64,000 nucleotides of DNA from Nicotiana tabacum (GCF_000715075.1 NC_134097.1:123254997-123318996); one strand, 5' to 3'. Numbered from the stretch's first letter, positions 1 through 11,492 are shown. Numbers and translations: made by a program. The notes: generated by a model not told the origin, from the sequence alone.

Positions 1-248
1 TAAATACTCCAAAGACCACTACAACACTCAAAAGAAATAACCCTCTTTTGATATTCCCACCTCACTACAATATCGCTCACTCTCTATTTTCCTCACAGAC
101 TATTTTCTTATACCTTGTCTGTGAAACCTCACTCTTTCTTTCTCTCTTTGTTGGTGTGAAGAAATGAGAGTTGAAGCTCTCCTTTTATAGCCAAAGCTTC
201 ACCCTCTAAAGCCTACAATATTTGACAATTTACACACACTTTTCACAA

Positions 249-365
249 TTCAACAAAGTTGGCTACCAAACCAAAGAAATTCAACAAAGTTGGCTACCAA
301 ACCAAACTAATTCAACAAAATTGGCTACCAACCAAACCAAGTCAACAAGATTGGCTACCAAACCA
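249..365 (-). promoter_or_regulatory. Tandem U3 enhancer-like boxes of the Tnt1-type LTR
   Basis: About four imperfect copies of a unit of roughly 30 bp lie head to tail, each containing ttggctacca followed by aaccaaa and a caacaa(a/g) spacer. They sit immediately upstream (in element orientation) of the TATA region at 181-192. In Tnt1A such repeats are described as BII boxes that bind stress-induced factors; that function is literature knowledge, not seen here. Confidence 0.75.
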
Positions 366-376
366 AAGAAAACTCT

Positions 377-396
377 TATTAGGCACATGCCTAATA
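377..396. promoter_or_regulatory. Near-perfect palindrome in Tnt1-type U3 (BI-like box)
   Basis: Twenty bases, tattaggcacatgcctaata, form an inverted repeat that fails only at the central two bases. It lies just inside the LTR end, distal to the tandem boxes. This matches the position of the Tnt1 BI box, an inducible regulatory element. Confidence 0.65.
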
Positions 397-422
397 CTTC
401 TTCAACGAGATGGACATCATCA

Positions 423-1079
423 ATCAGATCCTTCAACATTAGTTTTCCTTAACAGACATACAAAGAGCTAGTAGCGTCAAGAGTGCATATATTTCAAGCC
501 CCAGCAGAAAAGCAAACAAGTAAAGATGAGTACTATACCTGTGGAGGAATAGGAAATAAGCCAGCTAACTACTCGGGGATATCTCCTAAGACCAAGGCGT
601 ATAGAAGTTTGCGCGAACACTACAGTCAAAACTGCACCCAAGTCTAACCTCGAACACGACCGTATTTTGTATCCTTCAATTTTCTCCTAAACAAAAGATA
701 AAAGACTACTTAAATCTTATACAAAAAATAGTCTTATTATTATATGATAAATATCACAACTAAAAAATACAAGCAATCAACCTACTATTTAGCACAATCT
801 CTCTAGCCTCTTCATTCACATAACTCCCATCTAGCCACTTATGAGTTCCAATTCAATATCCGCCTCGATCAATATCTTTCTCCGGTGTCTAACTTCTGAA
901 ATTTTCAAGATGTAAAACATTAGTACCTAATTAAGGATGTATTTTATCTTTAGAATTGATCACTAAGCACATCGTATTACACTACCATATTAGTCCTTCT
1001 AGCCAAACTCATAACACCACCAGAAGACGAATATCTTGTTTTCATCGAACCAATTGAGTCCTCTTGCAAAGCTCCTGCA
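423..1079. other. No recognisable gene; old transposon-like sequence
   Basis: There is no open reading frame of note and no repeat that I can assign. The segment lies between the Tnt1-type LTR and a Copia remnant and may be more of that remnant, decayed past recognition. Confidence 0.4.
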
Positions 1080-2210
1080 AATAAGCGCTTATTATTTTTT
1101 GGACGACCAGCTCACTAGATCGGGCCCGATTAAAGAACATAACTCGAAGTAGATATTCTGTCAATCGGGTTACCGACCCAATATGCATCAGCATATATGG
1201 AAAGATTGTTGTACGAGTTGCGAAGAATTCGAAGACCTAAGTTGTTCTGGCTTTGAGATACCGTAGTATCCTTTTAATAGCCTTCCAATGTTCATCAGTA
1301 GGGTTGTGCATAAACTGTGATAATTTATTCACAACATAAGAGATATCATGTCGTGTGTGAATGATAAGTACTGTAAGTTATCAAATGTGCGCATGTAGCG
1401 TGTGGCATTACCATCATCTGCCCGAGGTAGTTTATTGGAATACATTAGCGTTGAGACTCCTTTACAATTATCCATATCCAACTCAGAAAGAATCTCAAGA
1501 ATATATTTAGATTGAGAAAGAATAAGACCGTCTAGCACTTTTTAACTTCTACACCCCAAAATGTAGTTTAAATAACCAAGATATTTAAAAAAATGAGAAA
1601 CCAATAACATGACTAATCAATCTGGGATGATTTTCCGTGACCAAGATATCATCAACCTACACATGCACATAAATTGTTGCAGCCAAGTTGTTTAAAATAA
1701 ATAAAGGTGTCAAATTCAGACTTAATAAATCCCGTTTTTTGTAAATGATCATGTAATGCAGTATACCATATCTGATGGGCTTGTTTAAGGCCATAAATAG
1801 CTTTCTTTAATCTCCAAATATGAGAAGAAAATTGGGAATAAAAAATTCCTAAGGTTGAGACATAAAAACCTGTTTAGTCAACTGCCCTTGTAAGAAAGCA
1901 TCGTTGACGTCGAGTTGATGAATTGGCCATTTATGTTTCACGGATATGGAAAACACCAGCCGCACCGTTGTTGGTTTGACAACTAGACTAAAGGTTTCGT
2001 GAAAATCTAAGCAAGGCACTGCGTGAGCCCCTTTGCAACCGGGCGAGCTTTGTAGCGATCTATAGACCCATCTGCTTTTCTCTTTATGTGATACAACCAC
2101 TTGCAGTCCACAATATTTTTATTGGGTCCCTCCGTACCAATTCCCAAGTTCGCTTCCTTATCAAAGCATCGTATTTTGCTTTCATAGTTTGTCTCCATTA
2201 CCATGGATAT
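1080..2210 (-). pseudogene. Ty1/copia reverse transcriptase-RNase H remnant
   Basis: Minus-strand fragments in several frames resemble Copia RT and RNase H. Near 2100-2204 is the RT start (CKWLYHIKRKADGSI then RYKAR). Near 1850-2000 comes the QLDVNDAFLQG block. Near 1440-1540 are LSQSKYILEIL and the following variable segment. At 1140-1310 is the [19 protein letters not shown] block, followed by an RNase H YADA-like start. Frameshifts and stops separate the pieces, so it cannot be translated. There are no LTRs I can tie to it. The solo LTR starting at 2284 may have landed in its upstream part. It is a dead element fragment unrelated in sequence to the full-length Copia element next door. Confidence 0.8.
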
Positions 2211-2283
2211 AAGCTTGTTTGAAGGTTGTTGACGTAGTAGATAAATGAGTTAGCAAAATAAACTATCTTTTGGGCTTGAAAAT

Positions 2284-2582
2284 TGTTGAATATGACAACA
2301 TCCCACATCGGTTGGGAAGTAAATTTGGTGGGAATTTTTTCCTATAAAAGGAGGCCTAATGTTTAGGATTTAAACACACCTCTCATTTGCCTTTTATCTT
2401 CTTAAGGCATTTGTATCTTCTCTCTTTAGGTCCGAGGAGTAGTCAAAATTGGCTGAACCTCGTAAATTCTAGTGTTTCTTTTATTATTGCTTTATTGTCT
2501 TATTTATTATTTGGTGACTGTCATAATTTTTGGTATAGTAGTTGTGACTTATTCACACTATATACATTTGGCTTCCGCAACA
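2284..2582 (+). mobile_element. Solo LTR, same family as the full Copia element at 2824-7830
   Basis: The segment begins TGTTGAA and ends CCGCAACA and is flanked on both sides by aaaat (2279-2283 and 2583-2587), a perfect 5-bp target duplication. Read on the plus strand it matches the LTR of the element at 2824-7830 along most of its length, including the shared CCTATAAAAG region and the ...ACATTTGGCTTCCGCAACA end. It lacks about 50 bp in the middle and has many point differences, so it is much older. The shape is that of unequal recombination between two LTRs. Confidence 0.9.
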
Positions 2583-2823
2583 AAAATATTATTCTGAGAC
2601 CTTGTGGTTATACGATTTGATGTACGATTTGAAGTTGGCAGGGTGGTTATTCTGGTAAAGGGTTACTGGACAATAGGTTGGATGAACGTGTGTTGCCAGG
2701 GAGTGAAGAAGTTATCAGTTGAGAGGTGGTTAGGGTTCAGAGACAAGAGTGTTGGTGCTGGATTTACGTCTTTGGTATGTTAGCAAAGGTGGAGGTTGGG
2801 TTTCTGAAGTTGTGTGATGTGGG
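2583..2823. other. Short unassigned sequence, left half of the Copia target site
   Basis: G-rich, plus-strand-biased sequence without a clear reading frame. It resumes at 7831 on the other side of the full Copia element, so 2583-2823 and 7831-8329 were once continuous. I do not recognise it. Confidence 0.5.
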
Positions 2824-3178
2824 TGTTGCGGAAGCCAAATGTATATAGTGTGAATAAGTCACAATTACTATACCAAAAATTATGACAGCCACCAAATAAT
2901 AAATAAGACAATAAAACAACAATAAAGGAAACACCAGAATTTACGAGGTTCGGCTAATTTTGCCTACTCCTCGGACACAACCAATATTTTATTCCACTCC
3001 AAAAATACAAGTGAAATAATACTAAAGAGAGAAGATACAAATGTCTTAAACAGATGAGAAGGCAAATGAGAGGTGTGTCTCAATCCTAAACATTAGGCCT
3101 TCTTTTATAGGGGAAAAATCCCCTCCAAACTTAACTCCCAACCAATGTGGGACTTTGGCATTTTGCCAAACTTCAACA
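2824..3178 (-). repeat. 3' LTR of the Copia element
   Basis: 355 bp with TG...CA ends, equal in length to the other LTR and differing at two positions that I can see. The inner edge at 3179 is followed by the purine tract of the minus strand. Confidence 0.95.
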
Positions 3179-3180
3179 AA

Positions 3181-3190
3181 TCTCCACCTT
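3181..3190 (-). other. Polypurine tract of the Copia element
   Basis: On the minus strand this reads AAGGTGGAGA, two bases before the 3' LTR. This is where the plus-strand primer of Copia elements is expected. It is short, so the exact limits are inferred. Confidence 0.6.
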
Positions 3191-3256
3191 GGCAAAATTC
3201 CACATTTTCAATTCTCTCTCAATAACAAATTTTGGTTGTGTCTTCATCTTCAATCT

Positions 3257-6200
3257 TCAGTGTTCAACAATGTTGATCAAATCCAAACAATGTTGAAACT
3301 TGACCGCAGTCACCACCTTTGTCAGCATATCAGCAGGATTCTCTGTAGTATGAATTTTCTTCACCGTGACTCCACCTTCTTCTATGATTTCTCGTACGAA
3401 ATGATACCGAACATCAATGTGCTTCGTCCTTGCATGATAAACTTGGTTCTTCGCTAATTGAATAACACTTTGACTATCACAAAAAATTGTGATACCTTTT
3501 TGTTCAACACCAAGCTCCTTTAGCAATCCTTGAAGCCAAATTGCCTCTTTCACAGCATCTGTAATAGCCATGTACTCTGCCTCTGTTGTAGACAAAGCAA
3601 CTGTTGACTGCAAAGTAGACTTCCAACTAACTGGTGCCTTTGCAAAAGTAAACACATAACCAGTAGTTGATCTTCGTTTGTCCATATCACCCGCAAAATC
3701 TGAGTCACAATATCCAACTACAGACTGATTGTCTTCCTGCTCAAAAACTAACCCGACATCTACAGTATTATGAATATACCGTAGAATCCACTTCACAGCT
3801 TGCCAATGCTCCTTCCCTGGATTGTGCATATATCTGCTAATAACTCCAACAGCTTGTGAAATGTCAGGCCTTGTGCAAACCATTGCATACATCAAGCTAC
3901 CAACAACATTTGTGTATGGTACCTTTGACATATACTCTCGTTCAACTTCATCCATTGGCGACATAGTAGTACTTAGCTTAAAATGGGAAGCAAGTGGAGT
4001 ACTAACTGGCTTAGTCTTGTCATCTATGCCAAAACGTTGAAGTACTCTCTTCAAATATTCCTTTTGAGATAAACAGAGTTTCTTTGAACGTCTATCTCTA
4101 ATTATCTCCATGCCAAGAATTTTCTTTGCCTCACCCAAATCCTTCATCTCGAACTCCTTCTTCAGTTGAATCTTCAACTTATCAATTTCTTCCAAATTCT
4201 TGGAAGCTATCAACATATCATCAACATATAGGAGAAGATATACAAAGGAACCATCTTTAAGCTTGTGCAAATACACACAATGATCGTATTTGCTTCTCTT
4301 GTACCCTTGCCGCAACATAAACTCGTCAAATCGCTTGTACCATTGTCTAGAAGATTGTTTCAATCCGTACAACGATTTTTCAAGTTTGCACACCATATTT
4401 TCTTTTCCAACAACTTTGAATCCTTCTGGCTGAGTCATGTAGATTTCCTCCTCCAAGTTTCCATGTAAAAACGCAATTTTTACATCCATCTGAACTAGTT
4501 CCAAATCCAATTGTGCTACCAAAGCCAACATAATTCTAACGGAGGAATGTTTTACAACTGGAGAAAACACTTCATTGTAATCAATTCCCTCCTTTTGAGC
4601 ATATCCTTTGGCCACCAATCTTGCTTTTTAGCGAACATCTAATTGGTTAGGAAATCCTTCTTTCTTTGCAAATACCCATTTGCACCCAATTGCTTTCTTT
4701 CCCTTCGGGAGATTGGCCAATCTCCATGTATGATTCTGATGAAGGGACTGTATTTCATCATTCATGGCAATCCTCCACTTATCTTCTTCTGAACTTTGGA
4801 CAGCGTCTTTGTAAGTAGTAGGAACATCATCAGCTACAATTGAGGTTGCACAAGCAACCGTCTCTATGAGACGAACAGGTTTCGTTATTGTTCTTTTTGG
4901 CCTGCTGGTTGCTATTGATTCAAGTTGTTGTTGAGATTCCTGAGTTGGAATCTCCTCTACTGGCTCTCCTTCCAGAGGGTAATCTTCATTTGTTTCCTCC
5001 TCTGCTTCTTGTGTAGGAAAAATAAATTTTCCCTCAAACTCCACCTGCTTAGAAGCACCTTCATTTTGTTTGGTATCTTCTGTTACCTTATTTACCATAG
5101 CAAATTCATCAAAGGTAACATCTCTGCTGAACATTACTTTCTTTGTCATAGGACACCATAAGTGATATCCTTTGACTCCAGAAGTAATTCCCATAAAAAT
5201 AGCCTTCTTTGCCCTTGGATCCAATTTTGACTCCGTCACATGATAATATGCAGTTGAGCCAAACACGTGCAAAGAGTTATAATCTACAGCAGGTTTTCCG
5301 TACCATTTTTCAAATGGTGTTTTGCCATCAATAGCAGCAGATGGTAGACGATTAATGAGGTGGCATGCATATGTAATTGCCTCAGCCCAAAATTCTTTGC
5401 CCAAGCCAGCATTGGACAACATACACCGTACCTTCTCCAGCAAGGTCCGGTTCATACGTTCTGCCACTCCATTCTGTTGTGGTGTATGTCTAACAGTGAA
5501 GTGTCGGATGATGCCATCATTTTCACAGACCTTATTGAAATGATCATTTTTGTATTCACCTCCATTGTCTGTGCGAATACACTTGATTCTCCTGCCTGTC
5601 TGATTCTCCACCATCATCTTCCATTTGAGAAAAATTCCCAACACTTCATCTTTGCTCTTCATTGTATACACCCATACTCTTCGGGAAAAATCATCAACAA
5701 AGGTTACAAAATAGTGCTTCCCACCCAATGAAGGTGTTTTGGAAGGACCCCAAACATCAGAGTGTACATAATCCAAAATGCCTTTAGTATTATGGATCGT
5801 TGTACCAAATTTAACCCTTGTCTGTTTCCCTTTAACACAATGCTCACAAAACTCCAAGTTGCAAGCCTTTACTCCTTTTAACAATCCTTGATCTGATAGA
5901 GTTTTCAAGGATTTTCCTCCAGCATGTCCCAAGCGCATGTGCCATAGCTTGGTTGCTTCTGCCTCTTTGTCGTCACTGGATGTTACTGTCGCTGTCCCAA
6001 TAACTGTACTGCCACGATAGCGGTACATATTATTATTCTTCCGATTAGCCTTCATTACCACTAGTGCACCGGAGCATACTCTCATCACTCCATTTTCTGC
6101 AATGATTTTGAACCCTTTTGATTCTAGGGCTCCCACAGAGATGAGATTCTTCTTCAAATCCGGTACATATCGAACATCTATCAATGTTCTGATCATTCCA

Positions 6201-7267
6201 TCATGGTTCCTTAATCGTATTGAACCAATGCCATATGAGGTAAGAGGGCTGTTATCCGCTGTGTGGATGACTCCATATTCTCCTTCTTGAAATTCCACGA
6301 ACCAGTCCCTGTTGGGACACATATGATAGCTACAAGCCGAGTCCATCAACCATATGTCTGATGATGTTGATGACTCTGTTGTAACTAATGAGAAGTCTGA
6401 ATCATCACAATCAGCTACATTTGAATCCATAATAGCCTTTCCATTGTTATGTTTGGCCTTATTCTTCAACTTCGGACAGTCTTTCTTCCAGTGCCCTTTT
6501 TCTCGACAAAAGGCACATTCATCTTTGCTGGGTCTGGATCTTGACTTGGATCTTCCCTTCTTTGTCCTCGTTTGATTTTGAGGACGACCCCTCACAAACA
6601 GTGCTTCTCCTTCTCCGCCCTTCTGTTTTTCTCGCTTTCTTTGTTCATAGCTGTACAAAGCTGAACAAACTTCTCTGAGAGAAATTTCGTCATTTCCATG
6701 GAGTAGAGTAGTTTCAAGGTGCTCGTACTCATCAGGAAGTGACGCCAACAACATTAAGGCCAAGTCACCATCATCATAAGTTGTATCCATATTTTGCAAA
6801 TCTGTGACCAACTTATTGAAACTGGTGATATGTTCATTCATCGTGGTACCAGGAACATAGGTGAAGTGAAACAGTCTCTTCTTCATGTACAATTTATTTT
6901 GACTGTTTTTCTTCAAAAATTTATCCTCCAGTGCTTTCCATAATTTACTTGCAGAAGTTTCCTTTGTGTATGGATATTTCTGCTCTCTAGCAAGGTAGGA
7001 TCGAATGGTACCGCAAGCAACACGGTTGATAATTCTCCAATCTTCTTCTCCAATAACATCTGGTTTCTTTTCTTCAATGGCCAGATCTAGCCCTTGTTGA
7101 AAAAGGACATCTAGAACCTCGCCTTGCCACATCCCAAAATGTCCGGACCCGTCAAAAATTTCTACCGCAAATTTCGCATTTGACACAATTCTTGTCATAA
7201 GCGAAGATGCCAATGATGACGTATTGTTGACACTTGATGTAGATTCTTCTTGTTTATTGTCTCCCAT
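3257..7267 (-). pseudogene. Copia gag-pol polyprotein with one internal stop
   Basis: A single frame of 1,337 codons from the ATG at 7267 (MGDNKQEES) to the stop at 3257, interrupted only by a TAA at 4628-4630 at the start of RT. Order: UBN2-type gag; zinc knuckle CAFCREKGHWKKDC (CX2CX4HX4C); retroviral-type protease with DSAC in place of the usual D-S/T-G; integrase with an HHCC zinc finger (LWHMRLGHAG ... CEHC) and DDE core (SDVWG, TDNGGEY, GVAERMNRTLLEK); RT with the YVDD box; RNase H with CDSDFAGD and TTEAEYMA. The proteins package, copy and insert the element. Because the stop lies between integrase and RT, RT and RNase H cannot be made except by readthrough. In frame the stop occupies the place of an expected aromatic residue before KARLVAKG. 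A longer upstream start would need a non-ATG codon, so 7267 is preferred. Confidence 0.93.
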
Positions 7268-7320
7268 ATTTGACACAAATATTATTTAATAGCTGACGAC
7301 ACAAATCAAGATTATTTCCT

Positions 7321-7474
7321 TTCTGATGTAGAAGATCAGACTAAGCTGCAACTACAGAGCATACTCAGACAGAACCTTGACTCAGTTACCAAGATAAATC
7401 TTTTCTGATGTGGAAGATCAGACTATGCTGCAACCACAGAGCATACTTAGACAGTACCTTGGCTCTGATACCAA
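7321..7474 (-). repeat. Tandem 82-bp duplication of leader and PBS region
   Basis: Two copies starting at 7321 and 7403 (both ttctgatgt, agaagatcagact...) end in cttgactcagttaccaa (7392) and cttggctctgataccaa (7474). The second copy ends in the real primer-binding site against the 5' LTR. The first therefore carries a degenerate second PBS. Confidence 0.8.
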
Positions 7475-7475
7475 T
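7459..7475 (-). other. Primer-binding site, initiator tRNA-Met type
   Basis: The minus strand reads TTGGTATCAGAGCCAAG beginning directly inside the 5' LTR boundary at 7476. TGGTATCAGAGC is the standard plant Copia PBS complementary to the 3' end of tRNAi-Met. Confidence 0.92.
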
Positions 7476-7830
7476 TGTTGCGGAAGCCAAATGTATATAG
7501 TGTGAATAAGTCACAACTACTATACCAAAAATTATGACAGCCACCAAATAATAAATAAGACAATAAAACAACAATAAAGGAAACACCAGAATTTACGAGG
7601 TTCGGCTAATTTTGCCTACTCCTCGGACACAACCAATATTTTATTCCACTCCAAAAATACAAGTGAAATAATACTAAAGAGAGAAGATACAAATGCCTTA
7701 AACAGATGAGAAGGCAAATGAGAGGTGTGTCTCAATCCTAAACATTAGGCCTTCTTTTATAGGGGAAAAATCCCCTCCAAACTTAACTCCCAACCAATGT
7801 GGGACTTTGGCATTTTGCCAAACTTCAACA
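7476..7830 (-). repeat. 5' LTR of the Copia element
   Basis: 355 bp, TGTTGCGG...CTTCAACA on the plus strand. It contains the CTATAAAAG promoter sequence on the minus strand near 7755-7765 and is followed by the duplicated target gtggg. Confidence 0.95.
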
Positions 7831-8329
7831 GTGGGAAAGGAGAAAATAGTTAAGAATTACCTAGATTCTCTACAGCAGATGTTGGTACCTGGCCGGAATT
7901 GAAGGAGCGAGCATTACTTAATAGTGGACTGGGTAAGTTGGACTCTAAGGAGACTGGTATTGGTGGAAGTATATCTAAAGAGGAATTTTGAATTTTAATT
8001 GGCTTATGAGTGTCTTCTTTGGAGTCAATTTCTTCCCATGTCAGTTTTGATTTTTTTTCTCTCTTATATTAAGAAAGTTATTTTTAAAAGAAATAATATT
8101 TTCAAAAAAAAAACGTCACGGCGTATGAAGATTTTTGATCGAATTAGGTCAAAGCATATATGGGGTATGATGGCTTTGAGAAATACCTAAATACACATAA
8201 GCGATAGACTTGGGCTCTAACTTATTTTTGTTGTAGGGTTTAATCCATGGGTAACATAGACCATGATGATTTTAAGAGTGGTCTAATTGGGTGGTTTACC
8301 GAATAATTTTTAGTTGGGTGATTCGTTAT
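7831..8329. other. Continuation of unassigned target sequence
   Basis: Right half of the segment split by the Copia element. There is an A-rich stretch near 8100 and no convincing reading frame. A Copia remnant on the minus strand begins about 8330. Confidence 0.4.
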
Positions 8330-9559
8330 TTAGAATGGACGTGAAAAGCCGATTAATGAGATAGATAATGTGATGGCAGGCAAAGACCATAGTTCTAGTG
8401 GTAGGGAAGCTTCGTGGAGAAGAGTGATGGATGTTTCAATAATATGGAAATGTCCACGCTCAGCTATGACAACATGTTGTGGCGTATAAGGAGATGAAAC
8501 TAAGTGTTCAATGTCATTTTGTTGAAGATAAAACTGAATAATTATGCACTCACCCCCTCCATTTGTATAAATAAAAGTAATCTTTGTTTTGAAAAAAAAT
8601 TCTACTAAAGTACGGAATTTTTGGAATAGAGATACGACTTCACTTTTATTTTTAATTGTATATAGCCAAGTATACTTGGTGTATTGATCAATTAAAATAC
8701 AGTAATATAATTTTTTTAGTAATAAAACAAGTGATGCCCTATAAATCACTAAAAATAACCTGAAGAGGAACATTACTAGATAAAGTGAGTCGTTGAAATG
8801 GCAAACAATTGGCTTTATTAGATAAACGAGCATTATAAATTTAGATTGTCCTTAGTAACAACAAATAAAAAAAAACTTCTTCAAAATAAAGTTTGAAATT
8901 GGCTAAATGAGGATGACCCAAGCGACAATACAACAGCTGAACTAGGGCTCTTGTGGAGGCGAGGTTGATAGATGGTAGTTTGGGTTGCAAATGCAGCCGC
9001 TTGTAGAGTCCATTCTCATTCCAGCCTTATACCAGCGACTTCCGAGTATGCAGGTCCTTCACCAAAAAAGTAAAAGGAAAAAATTCAACAGATGTTATAT
9101 TATCTTGGCAAGATTTAGCTACAAAAATTAGATTCTTTTTAATTGATGGAGCGCATAAAGTGTTGGAAAGCCTGAAAGCGGAATTAGATACTTGTATTTG
9201 AGTTAAACCAGTATGAGTAATGGGACTGATTTTACCATCACTCATAGATACCTCCTCTTTTCCTGTATACTTCTCAAGGTGGCGAGGCTCAACCGTGATA
9301 TGATGAGTCACACCAGAATCTAGAACTCAGGAATTTTCGCTTGACTACAGAGCTAAAGACAAGTCGGTCTTAGCTTCAAAGTGATTGTGCGATTTGGAGC
9401 GACATACATCTGCATTGTGACCAAATTTTTGGCATAGTTGACATCTAATAGATTGTCTCAATTGTCTCCAATTTTGCTGATTGTTGGAACCTGATTGTCG
9501 AGATGGAAATTGTTTCCATGGCTGATTTTTGAAGCGACGATGGTTCAAGTTAGCTTAGG

Positions 9560-10157
9560 TGTATTGGGAAAAATTAAGCTCATGTACAGAATTAATTATT
9601 AGGTGACACGTCATGACACGTAGACTGGTAAAAGAATGATAGTTGACAAATGATAGTTGAAGAGGCACGAGCTTCAGCAGGTACGAACAGAGATTCAAGG
9701 AAGACAAAAAGGAAAGGCGCTCGAACCTATTGATATTCAGAAGTCACATCAAAAGAATGAACCTAAATAGCAAAAAGGTATAGATACGTATTATCGGTAA
9801 TTAATAGGCATTAATTATGGAAAACGTTATAGAATCTGTATTGAATCAATTATGATTACCAATAGTAACGTTACATTAAATGCCATTAATTGTCCATAAA
9901 GACACTATTATGAGAGAAACAAAACGTATTACTTAGAGATAGCTATAAAAGGTGAGGGCTAAACATTTGTAAGGATACAAAATACTATCGAAATACACTG
10001 ATTTACTTTGCTTTCTGTTCAGTTATTATTTACATCAATTATTTTCTATTTATATTTGATTATCAGTAACCTGAGTTCTTCTAAAATTAAGTTTTGACCA
10101 AAATCCCTATTTTTGGTTAAACATTAGGATACCAGGTTGGTCTTCTGGGCTACAACA
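9560..10157 (+). mobile_element. Probable solo LTR inserted in Copia gag
   Basis: 598 bp starting TGTATTGGG and ending GGCTACAACA, with a TATA sequence (gctataaaaggtgaggg) near 9941 in plus orientation. It cleanly separates the gag zinc-knuckle segment from the rest of gag. I cannot see a matching 5-bp duplication, so the exact ends may be off or the duplication eroded. The family is not recognised. Confidence 0.6.
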
Positions 10158-10820
10158 ACTATAATGATGAAAGATGTTTCTCAAGGTTTCGGTGCTTGAG
10201 AAAAAGCTCATGATATGTGAGCTTGTGAAATAATTCCTCAAAACTCAAAAGAGAGTACCGTGCTCTGATAGCAACAGAGATTTCACGGTACTCAGGGCCC
10301 AAGCCGCTTAGAATATAAGTTCGTCATCAGTTACTGGGGATCTAACAACTTTGAGATCATCACAGAGAGAGAGAGAGACTCTTTGTAAGTATTCTGCAAC
10401 CAATTTAGAGGCTTCTTATATTTTGCAATTGGTCTTGCAAGCTAAAAGTATGAGGGTGGCTCTTATTGGTATAAGCAGTATGAAGGAATTCCCAAGCGTT
10501 CTGCGCAGATAGAGCAGTGGCATGGCAGTAGTAAGAGCAATGGTAGGATCCACTGATGCCATCATTGCTTGTTGGATCAGTTGATCTTGCGAGAACCAGA
10601 ATAGGTACTTGAGATTTGGAATCATAAGGTTACGTAACAGTCATTGGTGGTGCAGGTTTTGTTCCATCTTATTCCATGAGTTGATGGCTATTGAGTAGCA
10701 TCACAAGTTGTGCTTTCCAGGTTGAGAAATTGAGGTTATCTTGTAGTTTGATAGGTAACTGAGAAACAGATTGAATTATATGACATGTGTGGTAGATGAA
10801 GCTACTCGTGCATTATTGAT

Positions 10821-11424
10821 GGCTAGAGGCGGACCTAGGATTTGAGTGCAATGGTGGCACATTGTCTTTAGATATGCCAATTACTAGCGACAAATTTGGG
10901 CATGCGACCCTTTAAAAACTTGGCGATTATCATAATTTATCAATAGAGTTTAAATTCTTAATCCCTGGCGTCGGGAGGGAAAACAGTTTGTAATTTTCTA
11001 TTTGCAGAGATATGAGCTATGGTTTGGAGCTTTTGATTTTGAGGGAGGAACTTGAAAAAGAATAACATTAATTAAGTTAATTTTATGATCAAGTATTAAA
11101 TGATAATTAAATTTAAAAAAAATAAAATAAAACAAATGAATCAATTGACTACTTAGTAAAATAATAATTGAAATCAATAAAGTACAAGGGAAACCTAAAA
11201 ATGCAAAGTTGGGATTTGATCCCAAGCTATCAGGCTCGAGCCCATAGCTTTCAGCAGTACACTCAACCAACTCTACCGTGCGGTCTTTTTGTGACTTTGG
11301 GGGCACCAATAAAATATTAAAGGGGTTCTCCATATATATACCTACATACACAAAATATATATTCAGTGACTTTGTCGAGACCAACGGGTTCCTGACCCCT
11401 ACTCCTAACATAGGTCTGCCCCTG
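10821..11424. mobile_element. hAT-like non-autonomous element in Copia gag
   Basis: The right end, read inward, is CAGGGGCAGACCTATG. The left end GGCTAGAGGCGGACCTAGG is its degenerate inverted partner. Flanks ttattgat (10813-10820) and ctattggt (11425-11432) agree at 6 of 8 bases, fitting an old 8-bp hAT duplication. The Copia gag sequence resumes on both sides. No transposase frame is seen. Confidence 0.65.
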
Positions 11425-11492
11425 CTATTGGTAGCAGTAGCATCACCGGAGTTAATAACAACCGGAGTGATTGTATTTCCTGGTGCAGTCAT

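Larger units (their letters stand above)
1..422 (-). mobile_element. Tnt1-type Copia LTR, cut by the window start
   Basis: Read on the minus strand, the sequence begins TGATGATGTCC at 422 and runs left through U3, TATA and transcribed leader to the window edge. The features match the tobacco Tnt1 LTR as I know it: tandem U3 boxes, an upstream palindrome, a TATA region at 181-192 and a leader ending in the purine/pyrimidine pattern near position 1. Its internal region, if any, lies off the left edge, because nothing to the right of 422 looks like a polypurine tract or Tnt1 coding sequence. It is therefore a 5' LTR or a solo LTR. The five bases atcag at 423-427 would be the target duplication, but the partner is outside the window. 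Family assignment is from memory of the LTR; the orientation is seen directly. Confidence 0.85.
2824..7830 (-). mobile_element. Full-length Ty1/copia retrotransposon (Tork/Tnt1-like)
   Basis: Two 355-bp LTRs bound the element, and both flanks carry gtggg (2819-2823 and 7831-7835). In minus-strand order it has: 5' LTR 7476-7830; a primer-binding site complementary to initiator tRNA-Met directly inside it; one long gag-pol frame with domain order gag, protease, integrase, RT, RNase H; a short purine tract; and the 3' LTR 2824-3178. The integrase-before-RT order defines Copia. I see two mismatches between the LTRs, so insertion is recent. Total length 5,007 bp. One stop codon in RT is the only coding lesion noticed. 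Confidence 0.97.
8330..11492 (-). pseudogene. Decayed Ty1/copia gag-integrase, interrupted twice
   Basis: Minus-strand order. A gag start (MTAPGNTITPVV) at 11492. Gag body near 10160-10800, including the block ASVDPTIALTTA and an LSFEELFHKL-like piece near 10200. A zinc knuckle CQLCQKFGHNADVC at 9345-9548. The gag-pre-integrase/protease region at 9027-9311. An integrase core at 8330-8833 with TKYTWLYTIKNKSEV and SPYTPQH...AERGH. RT is missing, so the left end is truncated. Gag is split by a solo LTR (9560-10157) and a hAT-like element (10821-11424). Frames change repeatedly and stops are frequent. A weak tRNAi-Met PBS-like sequence (ATGGTATCGAAGCTC, minus strand) near 11540 suggests the 5' LTR followed there. 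Confidence 0.8.

Noticed and set aside
9560..10157. Assigning this solo LTR to the Copia family that it interrupts
   Set aside because: No matching LTR of that Copia remnant is visible and orientation and sequence differ; no duplication could be found to test it.
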